Of a stretch of 64,000 nt of DNA, positions 1 to 9,563 are shown in pieces. The notes below the pieces were generated by a model. The model ran no database searches. It was given only the letters and a program-made list of their open reading frames with translations, and had not been told where the DNA came from. Where the stretch lies: positions 6,448,001 through 6,512,000 of the forward strand of contig NW_025408668.1 in assembly GCF_020360975.1 (NCBI RefSeq). The letters are read 5' to 3'. Positions within the stretch are counted from its first letter, which is position 1, and each line of letters starts with the position of its first letter. Made by a program: the position numbers and the translations under genes. The stretch is from Hirsutella rhossiliensis (taxonomy: Eukaryota > Ascomycota > Sordariomycetes > Hypocreales > Ophiocordycipitaceae).

Positions 1-2216
1 CTACCACCGACGTTAAATTGCCTCGACACCACGTTTATGTCCCCTTTTCGCCTTGCCTGTCCTTTCGGATAGCCTTAAATAACTTATCTAGAGAGCTAGG
101 TCTACGTTCTTCGTCTATTTACCTCGCCACGATATCTTTAGTTAAGCCGTCCGACTAGACCCGCCTCCGAACCTTATCGACGATAATCTTACGCGTGGAA
201 AAGTAATTCTTCTCTATAGATGGCCGCTATCGAGCACCCTAGTCGCGCTTAAGAGAATCCATAGAAGGCATTTCGCCCTAGCCCTGCCGCTAGAGACGCA
301 GTAGCTCCTATATAGATTTAATAGAACGGGGGAGCTTAAAGCTCGGAGGTTTGCGCGGCCTAGGCGGCTCGCTATGCGCTCTCCCTAGGGCCTGCCCCTG
401 GCCCGCTTATACTATTCCCTGCTACTGCTCTAGAGAGAGCGGAGCGTATGTCGGACCGACCGCTTGCGAAGGGCCTATCTCGGACCTAAGGACCGTCTCT
501 CGTAGAGCGCGGCGCCTCTATCGATAAGCTCCCGCGATCTCTATATATTAACCTATAGCACCTTAGCCGGGGCTAAAAGTAACGGTATAGGTCGCCTACG
601 TAAACTTAGCTAACTTTATATATAGTTCGTAAGAAATCCCTAAAAGGTCTAGATATCTTTGCTTAGCTAACTACTCGGCTACGACCTATTAAGTTAGTAC
701 TATATATAGCTTCTCCGTAACTACTAGCATCGCTTTTTAAATAACCGTAGTATGGCTATCTCTATAGTCCCGTGCGTATATATCTTAAACTTTACTAGCG
801 AACGCTTTAAACTCGGGGTAAGAGAAGACCGGATCCTAGAAGATAGGATAGTCGGGGTAGGACTCGCGAAGGAAAACAGCGTCCTATAAGAGCACCTCTC
901 GAAGCTACTCTAGGAGTTCTAAGAAGGCGCCGGCGGCTATATTCTACTCTACCCCGAGATCTAAGAAAGGGCTATTATAGGCCTCTTTCTATTTATCGAG
1001 TTAAGGCTAGACCTATACGAGTAGTACTAGAGGTGGCCTTACGGTAGCCCGGGGCACGAAATAAGACCCTAACTATTTAGGGTTAAAGTCGGCCACGGCC
1101 CTTATAAATTTAAAAGGTAGGGAGGTTAGATAGTAGCCGGTTATTTAGTCTCCGCTATTCTAACGACCGGCTCGGCGGATCTATATAGTTCGGGTTAGCC
1201 TAGGCTAGGGGGTTAGCGGCTTACCTAGGGCAAATAATATACCTAGCCTTTATCTACTCCGGCTATACTAGCGTTTTACGTCGCGGCTACTCTAGGCGTA
1301 TAGCTAACCTTAGAGACCTTAATGCCGGCCTTCTTATAGAACCTAGACGTCTATTCTCGGGCAGTCTAGGCCGATAACGGAGCTATATATTCGGTAAGTA
1401 AAAGGGTCGATATACCCTCTAAGTTATAGGATTCCGGTAAATACTATTACGCTTACCTTAAGGCTCTTTCGCCGATCGGCGGAGCACCTTCGTTTTATAT
1501 TAGTCTTCGCTTCTTTAGAAGACGGGAAACCTTTCCGCCTTTTCTACCTACTAGCGCTAGAAAAGCTAGAACGCGAGGGCGCCGATAAGATAAGACCGCG
1601 GATCTCGATGCCGCAAAGTAGATCTATACTCTATACGGCCGTGCTAGTTAGTCTTCCTATAGTTTATTACGATAACTAGCGCCTTCGTAGTATACCCCTA
1701 GGCCTTAAAGCCCTCGTTAGGTAAGTCTAGGGGAAAGCAGTCTACTAACTCTATCGGCAGGCGGTTGCCGGACCGCAGTAGTATATAGTTCCCGAGCAGA
1801 AAGTCCACCTACGTCCTTAGGGCGTAGGCGATCTCTTTCCTCTCGGACCATGCCACGTTAGTGTGGTCGGGTATCTACGCCGGCGCATACACATCTCTCA
1901 GAGTTCTAACTCCCCTATCTATGTACTCCTTCCTCTTCCGGCCCTAAGTCGTTGCAAGAATGCTGCGTTTGAGCGCCTTTAGTGCCACTCCCTGTGGCGG
2001 GGCCGCAGGATTGACTCCCCGGCTCTTCTGCTCGTCGTAAAGCTTCTGTATGGCCGAGACGTAGCCCCGTATAGTATTATACTGTAGTTTGAGCGTGGAC
2101 TCATATAACTCCAAGTCGGAGTCTGACTCGTATTCGCTACCTCGGTGGCCCTCCCTTAATCCTTTAGGTGACCTACTAACAGCGGTGCCTATACTAGCCG
2201 GCAGTATCTGATCCAA
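1..2216 (-). mobile_element. Crypton-type element: degraded tyrosine recombinase with GCR1_C-like tail
   Basis: Read on the minus strand, one reading frame can be followed through many stops from 2216 to the left edge. In order it shows a core-binding helical region (motif YNTIRGYVSAIQKLYDEQ, near 2040-2085), the recombinase body (LLGNYILLRSGNRLPIELVD, about 1735-1795; NRDP-like RHRDPRS near 1605), the catalytic end (IRRAGRW then GYYLTSLP, about 1100-1190, with the presumed nucleophile Tyr) and, near 60-200, a GCR1_C-like DNA-binding segment (FSTRKIIVDKVRRR). This order is that of fungal Crypton-type YR proteins with Ndc10/GCR1 domains. The stops are almost all TAG/TAA where CAG/CAA/TGG would fit, so RIP is the likely cause. 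The element runs off the left edge and I see no termini. Family assignment is from remembered motif order, not from a search. Confidence 0.68.
1944..2216 (-). pseudogene. Crypton recombinase, unbroken core-binding segment
   Basis: This 90-codon stretch is the only part of the Crypton frame without stops. It has an acidic Ser/Glu/Asp lead (about residues 25-40) followed by the helical core-binding signature TIRGYVSAIQKLYDEQ (about 49-64) and a Pro-rich turn before VALKALK. It retains CA and TG dinucleotides, unlike the DNA to its left, so the RIP boundary falls close to 1930. It ends at a TAG codon at about 1944 and the homologous frame carries on past that stop. Confidence 0.6.
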
Positions 2217-2353
2217 CTATCCAACCAATCCTGCACGTAGCCAACTGCGTAAGGTGTTGTCCGCACCTGCGGATAGGAAAGGATGAGTGAGCAATCTATT
2301 GATGCTTGTCTATCTAGCTATAGATGTGATGATGATCCGAGTTCTATATAGAC

Positions 2354-2614
2354 TCAGGCGACGGAGTCGCCATATCCATGGAACCTTCCAGATCCCACTA
2401 GAGTCCTCCAACATAAGGTCTGGCACAACCCGATTGTTAAAGCATCTAGTCGACTCCTAAGCCTCGTAACCATTTGCCCGGCTACCGAAAATAGCCTCTC
2501 GCATTCCGCTGACATAGGCGCCACAGTCAGTAAATCAAGCGCCTTCCTGCTCAATTTCGGGTATTTAAATCGTCTAGTATGCCAGTATTCGTATGGATCA
2601 ATCGTCTTCGACAT
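2354..2614 (-). pseudogene. hAT transposase C-terminal dimerisation domain fragment
   Basis: An open 86-codon frame begins with DPYEYWHTRRFKYPKLSRKA and continues through the hAT family hallmark SAECERLFSVAGQMVTRLRS. In intact hAT transposases (about 600-800 residues) this block is the C-terminal dimerisation domain of a DDE-type enzyme. Everything upstream of it (BED finger, catalytic core) is missing, and an in-frame stop lies just 5' of the first Met. The flanking frame at 2598-2789 is open but shows no hAT motif. The DNA is not RIPed. It is a dead fragment, probably captured beside the polyketide synthase piece. Confidence 0.75.
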
Positions 2615-2997
2615 GAACGTCCACCGTTACGTGAATGCACTCTTGCTTTACGTCTTTAGCCTGCATAGCAATACGCGATCGTCCTCTAAGGGTGCTCGTC
2701 CCCGAGATGTTAGATCGCCTGCTGAAGGAACGTCTAGACCCACGGAGCTCCGGATTAACGTCCTTTCGCAAGACGAATTTGTCCACCATGGGTTTTACTC
2801 CCGGGATTGACAGCGTAATAACCGTTGCGCTTATCTCGGAGACCTCGATGATATATAGCCTAGGAAGGGAATAATCGTATTCTTCGTCCAGTCTCCCTTA
2901 ACGTTTCAAGTAAGTACGATTTACAAATCAGCCAAACGCGAGCCTGACTTACCTCTATTATATATAACAACGAGCGCTACTCGGGCGCGTTAAAGAG
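2615..2997. other. Spacer with no recognisable gene
   Basis: Short overlapping frames on both strands (for example 2598-2789 minus and 2613-2874 plus) show no motif and conflict with one another. The stretch lies between the hAT fragment and the polyketide synthase fragment and is mostly unmutated. Confidence 0.4.
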
Positions 2998-3885
2998 CTA
3001 TAACGCTGTTTCTGCGGTTAGAAAACTCCCATGTTTTCGACGGTCTAATTTGAACTCCTGCGCAGCTTCCAACTGGTCCCCGATCCTCTTTACTGGCTTC
3101 TGGTACACTGCCTGCCGGGGAAAAGTTTTCTGAGCAAGTGATGTCGGCCCCGAACGCTCGTCTTCGAAAACCACGACTGTGGTGAAATCCGCCTCTGTCC
3201 GTTCCTTCGCTGTTAGGAGCTCTGGCTGGAAGACTGTTTCATGCTCAGCAGGCTCCTCGTTGTGTGCTACTACCAGACCTTTCGCTGTAAATCCAAGAAT
3301 CGTCGCAATGACCTCGCCGGTCTCGTTGTATACGTGCAAATCACACTGCAACAAGTCGCTGCTGTTGTGTTTTATTTGGATGTGCACGAACGCGGCCGCC
3401 GCACCATTTGTGTCTGAAATATGAACCTTTTCTATCACGTGAGGCAGGTATACAATTCGGGCATCTCCGCGGTAATGCACATCGGCGAGCATAGAATGCA
3501 GGCAAGCATCCAGCAGCGCGGGATAAAATCGGAAGTAAGCCGCTTCTTTATGTTGGGATTTGGGAAGTTCCAGAGAGGCGAATACTTCTATCCCAAGTAC
3601 CCATACCTCTTGTACTACCCTGAATGCTTCGCCATATCGAAGGCCAGACTTTTCGATTGTCGAGTAATACTCGTCCACATTAACAGATAACCTAGTGCAG
3701 AGTCGGGATGTTATGCTATGTAACGACTCTGGATCGGGTTGCTTTATGACGTTAAACGCATTTATCCGTCCTCTGGAGCAGACCTGCCATTGCGTATGAG
3801 AATTCGACCCTGCTGGCCGGGTGCAAACGACGTAGTCCTTTGCGGGAGAGGTAATCTCAAGATAAACCTGAGGAGGGAAGTCTTC
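2998..3885 (-). pseudogene. Polyketide synthase dehydratase (DH) domain fragment
   Basis: The minus frame is open from a TAG at 3886-3888 to a TAG at 2998-3000, about 295 codons, with no ATG near its start, so it is an internal piece of a larger gene. It matches the DH double-hotdog of fungal highly reducing type I polyketide synthases. The N-terminal hotdog end (SRGRINAF), the GLRYGEAF start of the C-terminal hotdog, and YPALLDACLHSML, with the catalytic Asp of the LLDAxxH motif at about 3508-3510, can be read. TGEVIATILGFTAKGL closes the domain, and a charged linker follows. The DH N-terminal HxxxGxxxxP His motif is absent, as are KS, AT, ER, KR and ACP. The DNA has normal CA/TG content. 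It cannot make product alone; it is a relic of a secondary-metabolite gene cut off by the LTR at 3906. Confidence 0.72.
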
Positions 3886-3905
3886 CTAGGGCGTCAGCAC
3901 CACCG

Positions 3906-4091
3906 TGTAACGGGCAAGCCGCTTTAACGGCGGCTGCGCCGCCTAGCTTCTAGAACCTTCTATTAGCTCGAAGCTATAAAATGCTATTATACTCTTATAT
4001 AGTAGATTCTCTTTCTTTCTTTCTTCTCTATCTTAATAGTAAATAGTATAGGGACTAGTTAGTTATATTAACTTACTAGAGGCCTTTTATA
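3906..4091 (+). repeat. Solo Ty3/Gypsy LTR, RIPed (same family as 63469-63658)
   Basis: The sequence starts TGTAACGGGCAAGCC and ends GGCCTTTTATA. It aligns along its length with the reverse complement of 63469-63658, differing mostly by C-to-T and G-to-A changes. It is flanked by CACCG (3901-3905) on the left and TACCG (4092-4096) on the right. The single mismatch is a C-to-T change in CpA context, so this is a 5-bp target duplication of which one copy was RIPed. No internal element sequence is attached on either side, which makes it a solo LTR. Confidence 0.87.
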
Positions 4092-5102
4092 TACCGGATA
4101 TTCGAATCTTAAGTCCTCTAACTAAACCTTAACGTGCGGTATTATAAGGCGTATATATATAACGAAATAGAGAGTAAAGAACGGGGCTAATATTTAATTC
4201 GTTAATCTTTAATAAGCTCCTCTAAGGGTTATGCTACCCTACTTTTATAACTATAAGATGCCTCCTAGCCCTATACTTTCTCTAGAATAGTTACTCTAGC
4301 TAGTAGTTAGAATTAACTAGCTACCTACTAGAGTTAAGCACTTTAGGCGCGTAATAGGTTGCCCTTCCTCTTAAAGAGTTTATCCTAAACTCTTAGGTTC
4401 TTACTAAGGCAGACTAATCGTAGTTTACTAGAAATGCCTTATCTATAAAGTCGCTCTTAGATACCTAAGAGTTCTCTTTATTATTATATCCTTTTTATTT
4501 TATAAGATACCTCTAATAACTTTTTAGTCTTTAATAATTAAGGATCTTTTCGACGTTATAGGTAGACTTAGCTATAAAAGGGTAGTCCTTAAGCTTAATA
4601 GGCTCTTAATCCTAAACCTAATAAAACTCTAAGCTATTAATAGGTAAGATATTATAAATCTTAACTATTAAAGGTAAGCGTAGTTAGTAGGCTAGTTTAT
4701 AACCCTTAATAACTTTTTTAATTTAGTATAGCCCGACGTACTTATTAGTTAGCTTTTTAGTTAGCCGTTATAGCGGAAAGTTCTTTATAGAGATAAGGAC
4801 CTAATCGCCCTCTTTAAAGGATATTTACTATTAAGTCTTATTATAGTATCGTACTTATCGCTCTTAGGCTTTAGTAATAATTAGAGCTATACGCTTATAA
4901 AGCTCTCTTAACCCTTAAATACGGTCTATCGCTTAATAACTAAATACTTTAAGTTATCCTTTAATATACCCTTTAGACTATAAGTAGTATCCTATTAGCA
5001 CCTTAGCTAGTATCCTATTTACTATATTATAGTAAGAGGTATTATAAGTAAACTTAGCTAATAGTAATTTATTTATTTAGTTAGATTATTCTTTATTATT
5101 AT

Positions 5103-5356
5103 TAGGGGCCGGCGTATACTTAGTATAGTAGTACGGGGCCGAAGGATTGTTTATCTAAAGCTAAGGAGAAAGGAGGAAAACTCTATCCTAGTCGCGACGG
5201 TTGTCTGTCTTCCCTGGTCCCTGGCTCGACCCGTGTTCGGGTGCTGTTCGGCCTAAGTTCGGGTCGAGCTCTGTCCGTGCGTGGGTCCACTTCGGCCCGA
5301 CTTCGGTGCGGTCGCTATAGTGCAGCCTTAGCCTTCTACGGGCGTAGCCCATAACA
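5103..5356 (-). repeat. GC-rich unmutated solo LTR inside G3 integrase
   Basis: On the minus strand it reads TGTTATGGGC at the start and CGGCCCCTA at the end, and is flanked on both sides by ATTAT (5098-5102 and 5357-5361), a perfect 5-bp target duplication. The integrase frame of G3 breaks off on one side and resumes on the other. The core (about 5206-5335) keeps CA/TG dinucleotides and has repeated TTCGGGT/TTCGGC words, in sharp contrast to the AT-rich host. It is short enough (254 bp) to have escaped RIP itself. No other copy of this LTR is in the window. Confidence 0.82.
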
Positions 5357-6228
5357 ATTATAAAAGGTCTATAGGTACTATTCGATCGTTTAATTAATAC
5401 GTTCTATCTAACTATTAGTCTAAGGGTAGAAGGCTATACTAAGGCGGCGCTTATATTAAAGTAAGTAGTAAAATATAGCCTAGAAATTTCTTATAAATCG
5501 GCTTCCTCGGTCGCTAATAATACTATCTAGCATCCTATAATACTTAAAGATTTCCCTTAGAAATATATCTACTAAGCTATTACTAAAAATATATAGCGAT
5601 ACTAGAATATATTATATATAGTAGGTTAGGCGGTCGACTATAACTAAGATACTAAAGTAAATCTTCTTTTTATATTAGACTAGCGGGAGGTCTATAATAA
5701 AGTCTATCGAAATCTCTTACTATAGATAGCTTAGCGCTAGTAGTAGCGCTAGTAACCTATATAGCTTATAATACCTTAGCTTTATAAGGTAATATTCGCG
5801 GTAGGTAGAGATATAATAATATATATCTTAACGTAGTATAAGCTAGTAGTACTATACCTAGATCTACTTATAAGTCTTAGTTCTACTTTAATAGCCGGTA
5901 ACCTTATTATCGTAAAATAGTACTAGGATCTCATTTCTAAAGCCTATAGGCACGAAAATCTTCTTATAGTAATATAATAGCCCCTCTTTATTAGTGCTCT
6001 AGACCTTTAATAAGAGCCTACTAGCGGTAGTAGTACTAAAGATAGTAATAAGCTACTTTTACTAAGAAATAAAAGCGTCCCCTTACTATACCGCTAGTAG
6101 AGTCTCTTATAGTAACTTTAGTAACGCTAATACTATTATAGTAGTGCCCTCCTCTTAAGACGTTGTCCTTAACGTCCTTAGGACTTATATAATACGCCTA
6201 AGATAGTTAAGCTTAGCTCTTTTATTAG

Positions 6229-6565
6229 CGATAGGGATAGCTAGTAGCGAGCCGGTTTAGTTATATAATCTAATAGCCTATTTAGAATACTTACGGTCCC
6301 TACCTATAAATTTATAAGGAAATAGCCGGTTTATTTTTTCGAGGGCAATAGGGATAGCTAGTCGCGAACTAAACTACTCGCTAAATCTAATAGCCTATCT
6401 TAAATATATACGGTCCCCTTCTATAGGTTTATAAGGAAATAGCTAGTTAATATATATATAGGCGATAGGGATAGCCGGTCGCGAACTAAACTAATCGCTA
6501 ATACTAGTAGCCTATCTTAAATATATATAGTCCCTTTCTATAGGTTTATAGGGAAATAGCTAGGT
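6229..6565 (-). repeat. Triple tandem repeat, about 117 bp per unit, within G3 pol
   Basis: Three units begin at about 6229, 6345 and 6462, each opening with a gc(g/a)atagggatagc word and closing with ggaaatagc. Spacing of 116-117 bp is about 39 codons, so the array is near in-frame in the minus-strand pol. It lies between the RNase H and integrase regions. Units differ mainly by transitions, so duplication preceded RIP. Confidence 0.8.
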
Positions 6566-8790
6566 AAACTTCTTAAGAAATAATAAAACATATAGATCTT
6601 ATAGCCTAGCTATTCCTATCGATTTTTTATAGTCCGGTCGTCTTAATAATCTATTTATAGGATTCTTTAAGCTTAGTTAGTAAATAATCTTAAAGTTAAA
6701 ACTATATAGTTAGTCTAGTATATTTATCTATTAATTAGTTAGCTTAGTTTTAAATATAAAGTACTTATAGTTTAAGTAGTCTATTAAAATAGTAATCTAC
6801 TACTCTATATATATAAGGTAATAGCGCTAATAGCGGAAAGCTTTTATAATAGCTAGTAGTTTATAGTTAGGGATTATATATCTTATCTCTATATCTTAAA
6901 GCTTTTACGAAAGGAATACTATAAGGTGCTATTAATTAGTATATAGTTAAGAGATTATTACTTTAATAGCGAACTAAGATATATCTATTTCGATTTATAT
7001 TACCTTAGAATAATCGAAGTATTAAAGAATAAGCCTATATATAAAGGCTGTCTTAAGATCTTCGAAAGCCCTTATTACTTTTAGATCTAGCTTAAAGGGC
7101 TTCGATGCCCCTTTATAGAGATAATTAGTAAGTAGAGATACGATCTTACTATAGTTCTTAATAAAGCGGCGGTAAAACCTAATAAACCTTAGGAAAACCT
7201 ATATATATTTAATAGACTAGGGTGCTAGCGATTTTATAATAGTATAAACTTATTCTTCTTTTATATAGATTCCTTCTTTATTAACTATAAACCTTAGGAA
7301 GGAGACTTTCTTTACTAAAAATTCGTATTTACTTAGATTAGTATAAAGTCTTGCTTTTTATAACCTTTATAGGACGTCCTTAATATAACCTTTATACTAT
7401 TCTAAGTCTTTACTAAAGATAAGGATATTATCTAAGTAAATAATATAGATAATATTAACTAAGCCTTTTAGTATATAGTTAATATATTACTAAAATAAGG
7501 CGGGAGCGTTAACTAGCCTAAATAGTATTACTTAGTATTTATAATAACTATAGTAGTACCTAAATACTATTTTTTACTCGTCCCCTTTACGAATCTAAAG
7601 TTAGTAATATATATCCTTTAAGTTAAGCTTAGTAAAAAGTTTAGCTTTACTAAGTCGGTCTAGAATCCCTAAGATTAGTAGTAAAGCTACTTAGTTTTTC
7701 TTAGTTACCTTATTTAGCCTATAATAGTTAATATATAATTATAGTTTCCCTCCCTTCTTAGGAATAAAGAGAATTAAGGAGCCTATAAGGCTAATTAATC
7801 GTTAGATCTATCCTTTTACCTAGGCTAAAGTAATATACTCGCGTAAGACTATAAGCTTATATTCTAAGAGATTATAAATAAGTCCTAAAAAGGGTATTTA
7901 CTTATCTTCGAGGTTAATTAAATAGGAACGCCTTAAAAGAGGGGGTAGCTTCGTAGCTTCTTCCTCTAAGAAGACGTCTACTTAATCTTAGTATACTAAG
8001 GGCACTTTTAGTAGGGCTATATCTTTTAAAGGAGCTACTGCTTCTTTATTATTCTTATAAATAAGGGGTATACTAAAATAAGTTTTTATAAGACGCTTAA
8101 TTTATTTCGCGCTATAAATAAACGATATCCTTTATAAGGGCGCCGTAAAAGCTTATATAAGGTAATCTGCTTTTTTTAGTAAAAGACTAATATATTTAAG
8201 CTAGGGTTTACCTAGCTAAAGTCCTTCCTTATTAGATATAAATAAGACTAAGTAAGAGACTTAAAGGGTTTTCTTTATTTCCTAGCTATCTCTTACTTTA
8301 AGTAAGATATAGATTATTCCTTATATACTAATCCTATTATAGTCTACTATCTTAAGTCGCTCTAACGTTAGTTCTACTTACTATTAATTATTTAAAGTAA
8401 GTAGCCTTAAAGAGATTAGATTATAGTAGCTACCTTAGTTTAGTAAAGCTAAACTTACTTTAAACTACTAGCTATCCTATTATAACTAGTAGGGTATTTA
8501 GTTCTCCCTACTTTAAGATAAGAGCTAGTATAGTTCTTAATCCTTATCCTTTAGTTCTTATTAAATCCTATATATTCTATTAGCACCTATAACTAGGTTA
8601 AAGTAATAGGCTATAATATATCTACCGTTACTATATTATTTATAATTAAGCTTAGTATACTTCGGTTATATATAACTAGGCTTTCAATATTTAAAATAAG
8701 CGCTAAGCTTCTCCTTCCTTAATAATATATCCTCTTTACTATTCGTTGCTATCGACCTTAGATTACTAGCGCTATAGTTAGGTTAGTAAC

Positions 8791-9368
8791 TCTTAAGGTA
8801 TATAAGAAAAAGCAGAATTTTAGGAAATTAAGGAGTTACGTAAGACTACGTAATAAAGGGGAAGAAGGAGTATAAGGTAGGACTTCTAATAGAATTTATT
8901 AGTAGTATATTAGTATATAAAAGAGGTATTAAAGTTAAGAATTTTTTCTCTATTTACTAGTAGACATACTATCTTATATAGATAATTATAGCTAAACGGA
9001 AGAACCTTTTAGGACTAGATTTAAGCTACCGTATAGCCCTAAGACTAAGGAATTCTATAATACCTTAAGTATATCTAGAAGTATCTTAGTTCTACTAATA
9101 TTCGTATTTAAAGGAGGTTAGTTATACCGGTATTCTTAAGAGGTCTTAAGAGGTCTTAGCTAGTATTCTAGGCTAGCTCTATTCCTTCGATTCCCGATTA
9201 TACGATAACCGGCAACCTATTTAATATATAATAATATATAAAATAATAAGCGATTCTTACTTTATAAGATAGGATTTTATCTATAATTAATATACTACTT
9301 ATTAGCTTATATAATTAAGAGAGTATATTATAGCTACTTTATTTATAATAGGAACACCGTTCTTTATA
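8791..9368 (-). repeat. C1 3' LTR (RIPed)
   Basis: Plus-strand ends are TCTTAAGGTATATAAG and CGTTCTTTATA; on the element's own strand the LTR starts TATAAAGAACGG, which is TGTAAGGAACGG after G-to-A changes. It matches 35501-36077 and 43408-43975 throughout. It contains a duplicated 10-bp word (AAGAGGTCTT twice, near 9138-9160) that is single in the 43408 copy. Confidence 0.9.
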
Positions 9369-9377
9369 GCCTCCCTT

Positions 9378-9563
9378 TATAAGAGTCTTTAACTATTATA
9401 GGTTATAGGCTTAAGCTATAGCCTAAGCTATATAGTTATATACGAAGGGCCGGATCCTATATATATATATATAGGCTAGCCGCGTATAGAAGAGCTCTAT
9501 ATAGCTTATTAATATTATCCTATAAATAGCACCTATGCGTATACCTCTACTTACTCTATAATA
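9378..9563 (+). repeat. G1 5' LTR
   Basis: It starts TATAAGAGTCTTTAAC (TG to TA by RIP) and ends CTCTATAATA. It aligns over 186 bp with 16209-16394. The left flank is CCCTT. Confidence 0.88.

Larger units (their letters stand above)
4092..8790 (-). mobile_element. Gypsy relic G3 (protease-RT-RNaseH-integrase), heavily RIPed
   Basis: On the minus strand a pol frame with many stops runs right to left. A protease region lies about 8250-8560, reverse transcriptase about 7280-7900 (YLDD-type block near 7420-7440), RNase H about 6680-7080, and an integrase with a zinc-binding end and DDE core about 4960-6000. A C-terminal segment ends near 4160, with the 'vh.vFH.SLLEPY' style region at 4600-4750. 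The gag half and both LTRs are missing. The right end is cut at 8790 by Copia C1, and the left end fades near 4150 without a clear terminus. A second copy of its 3' end lies at 53585-54216 in the same orientation. The element hosts a solo LTR (5103-5356) and a tandem repeat (6229-6565). Confidence 0.8.

Noticed and set aside
4092..4110. CCGGATATTCGAATC after the left solo LTR as a primer binding site
   Set aside because: The CACCG/TACCG duplication shows that host sequence begins at 4092, so the resemblance to a tRNA complement is likely chance.
6229..6565. Three spaced repeats considered as a CRISPR array
   Set aside because: Units are contiguous 117-bp tandem copies in a eukaryotic retroelement, without unique spacers.
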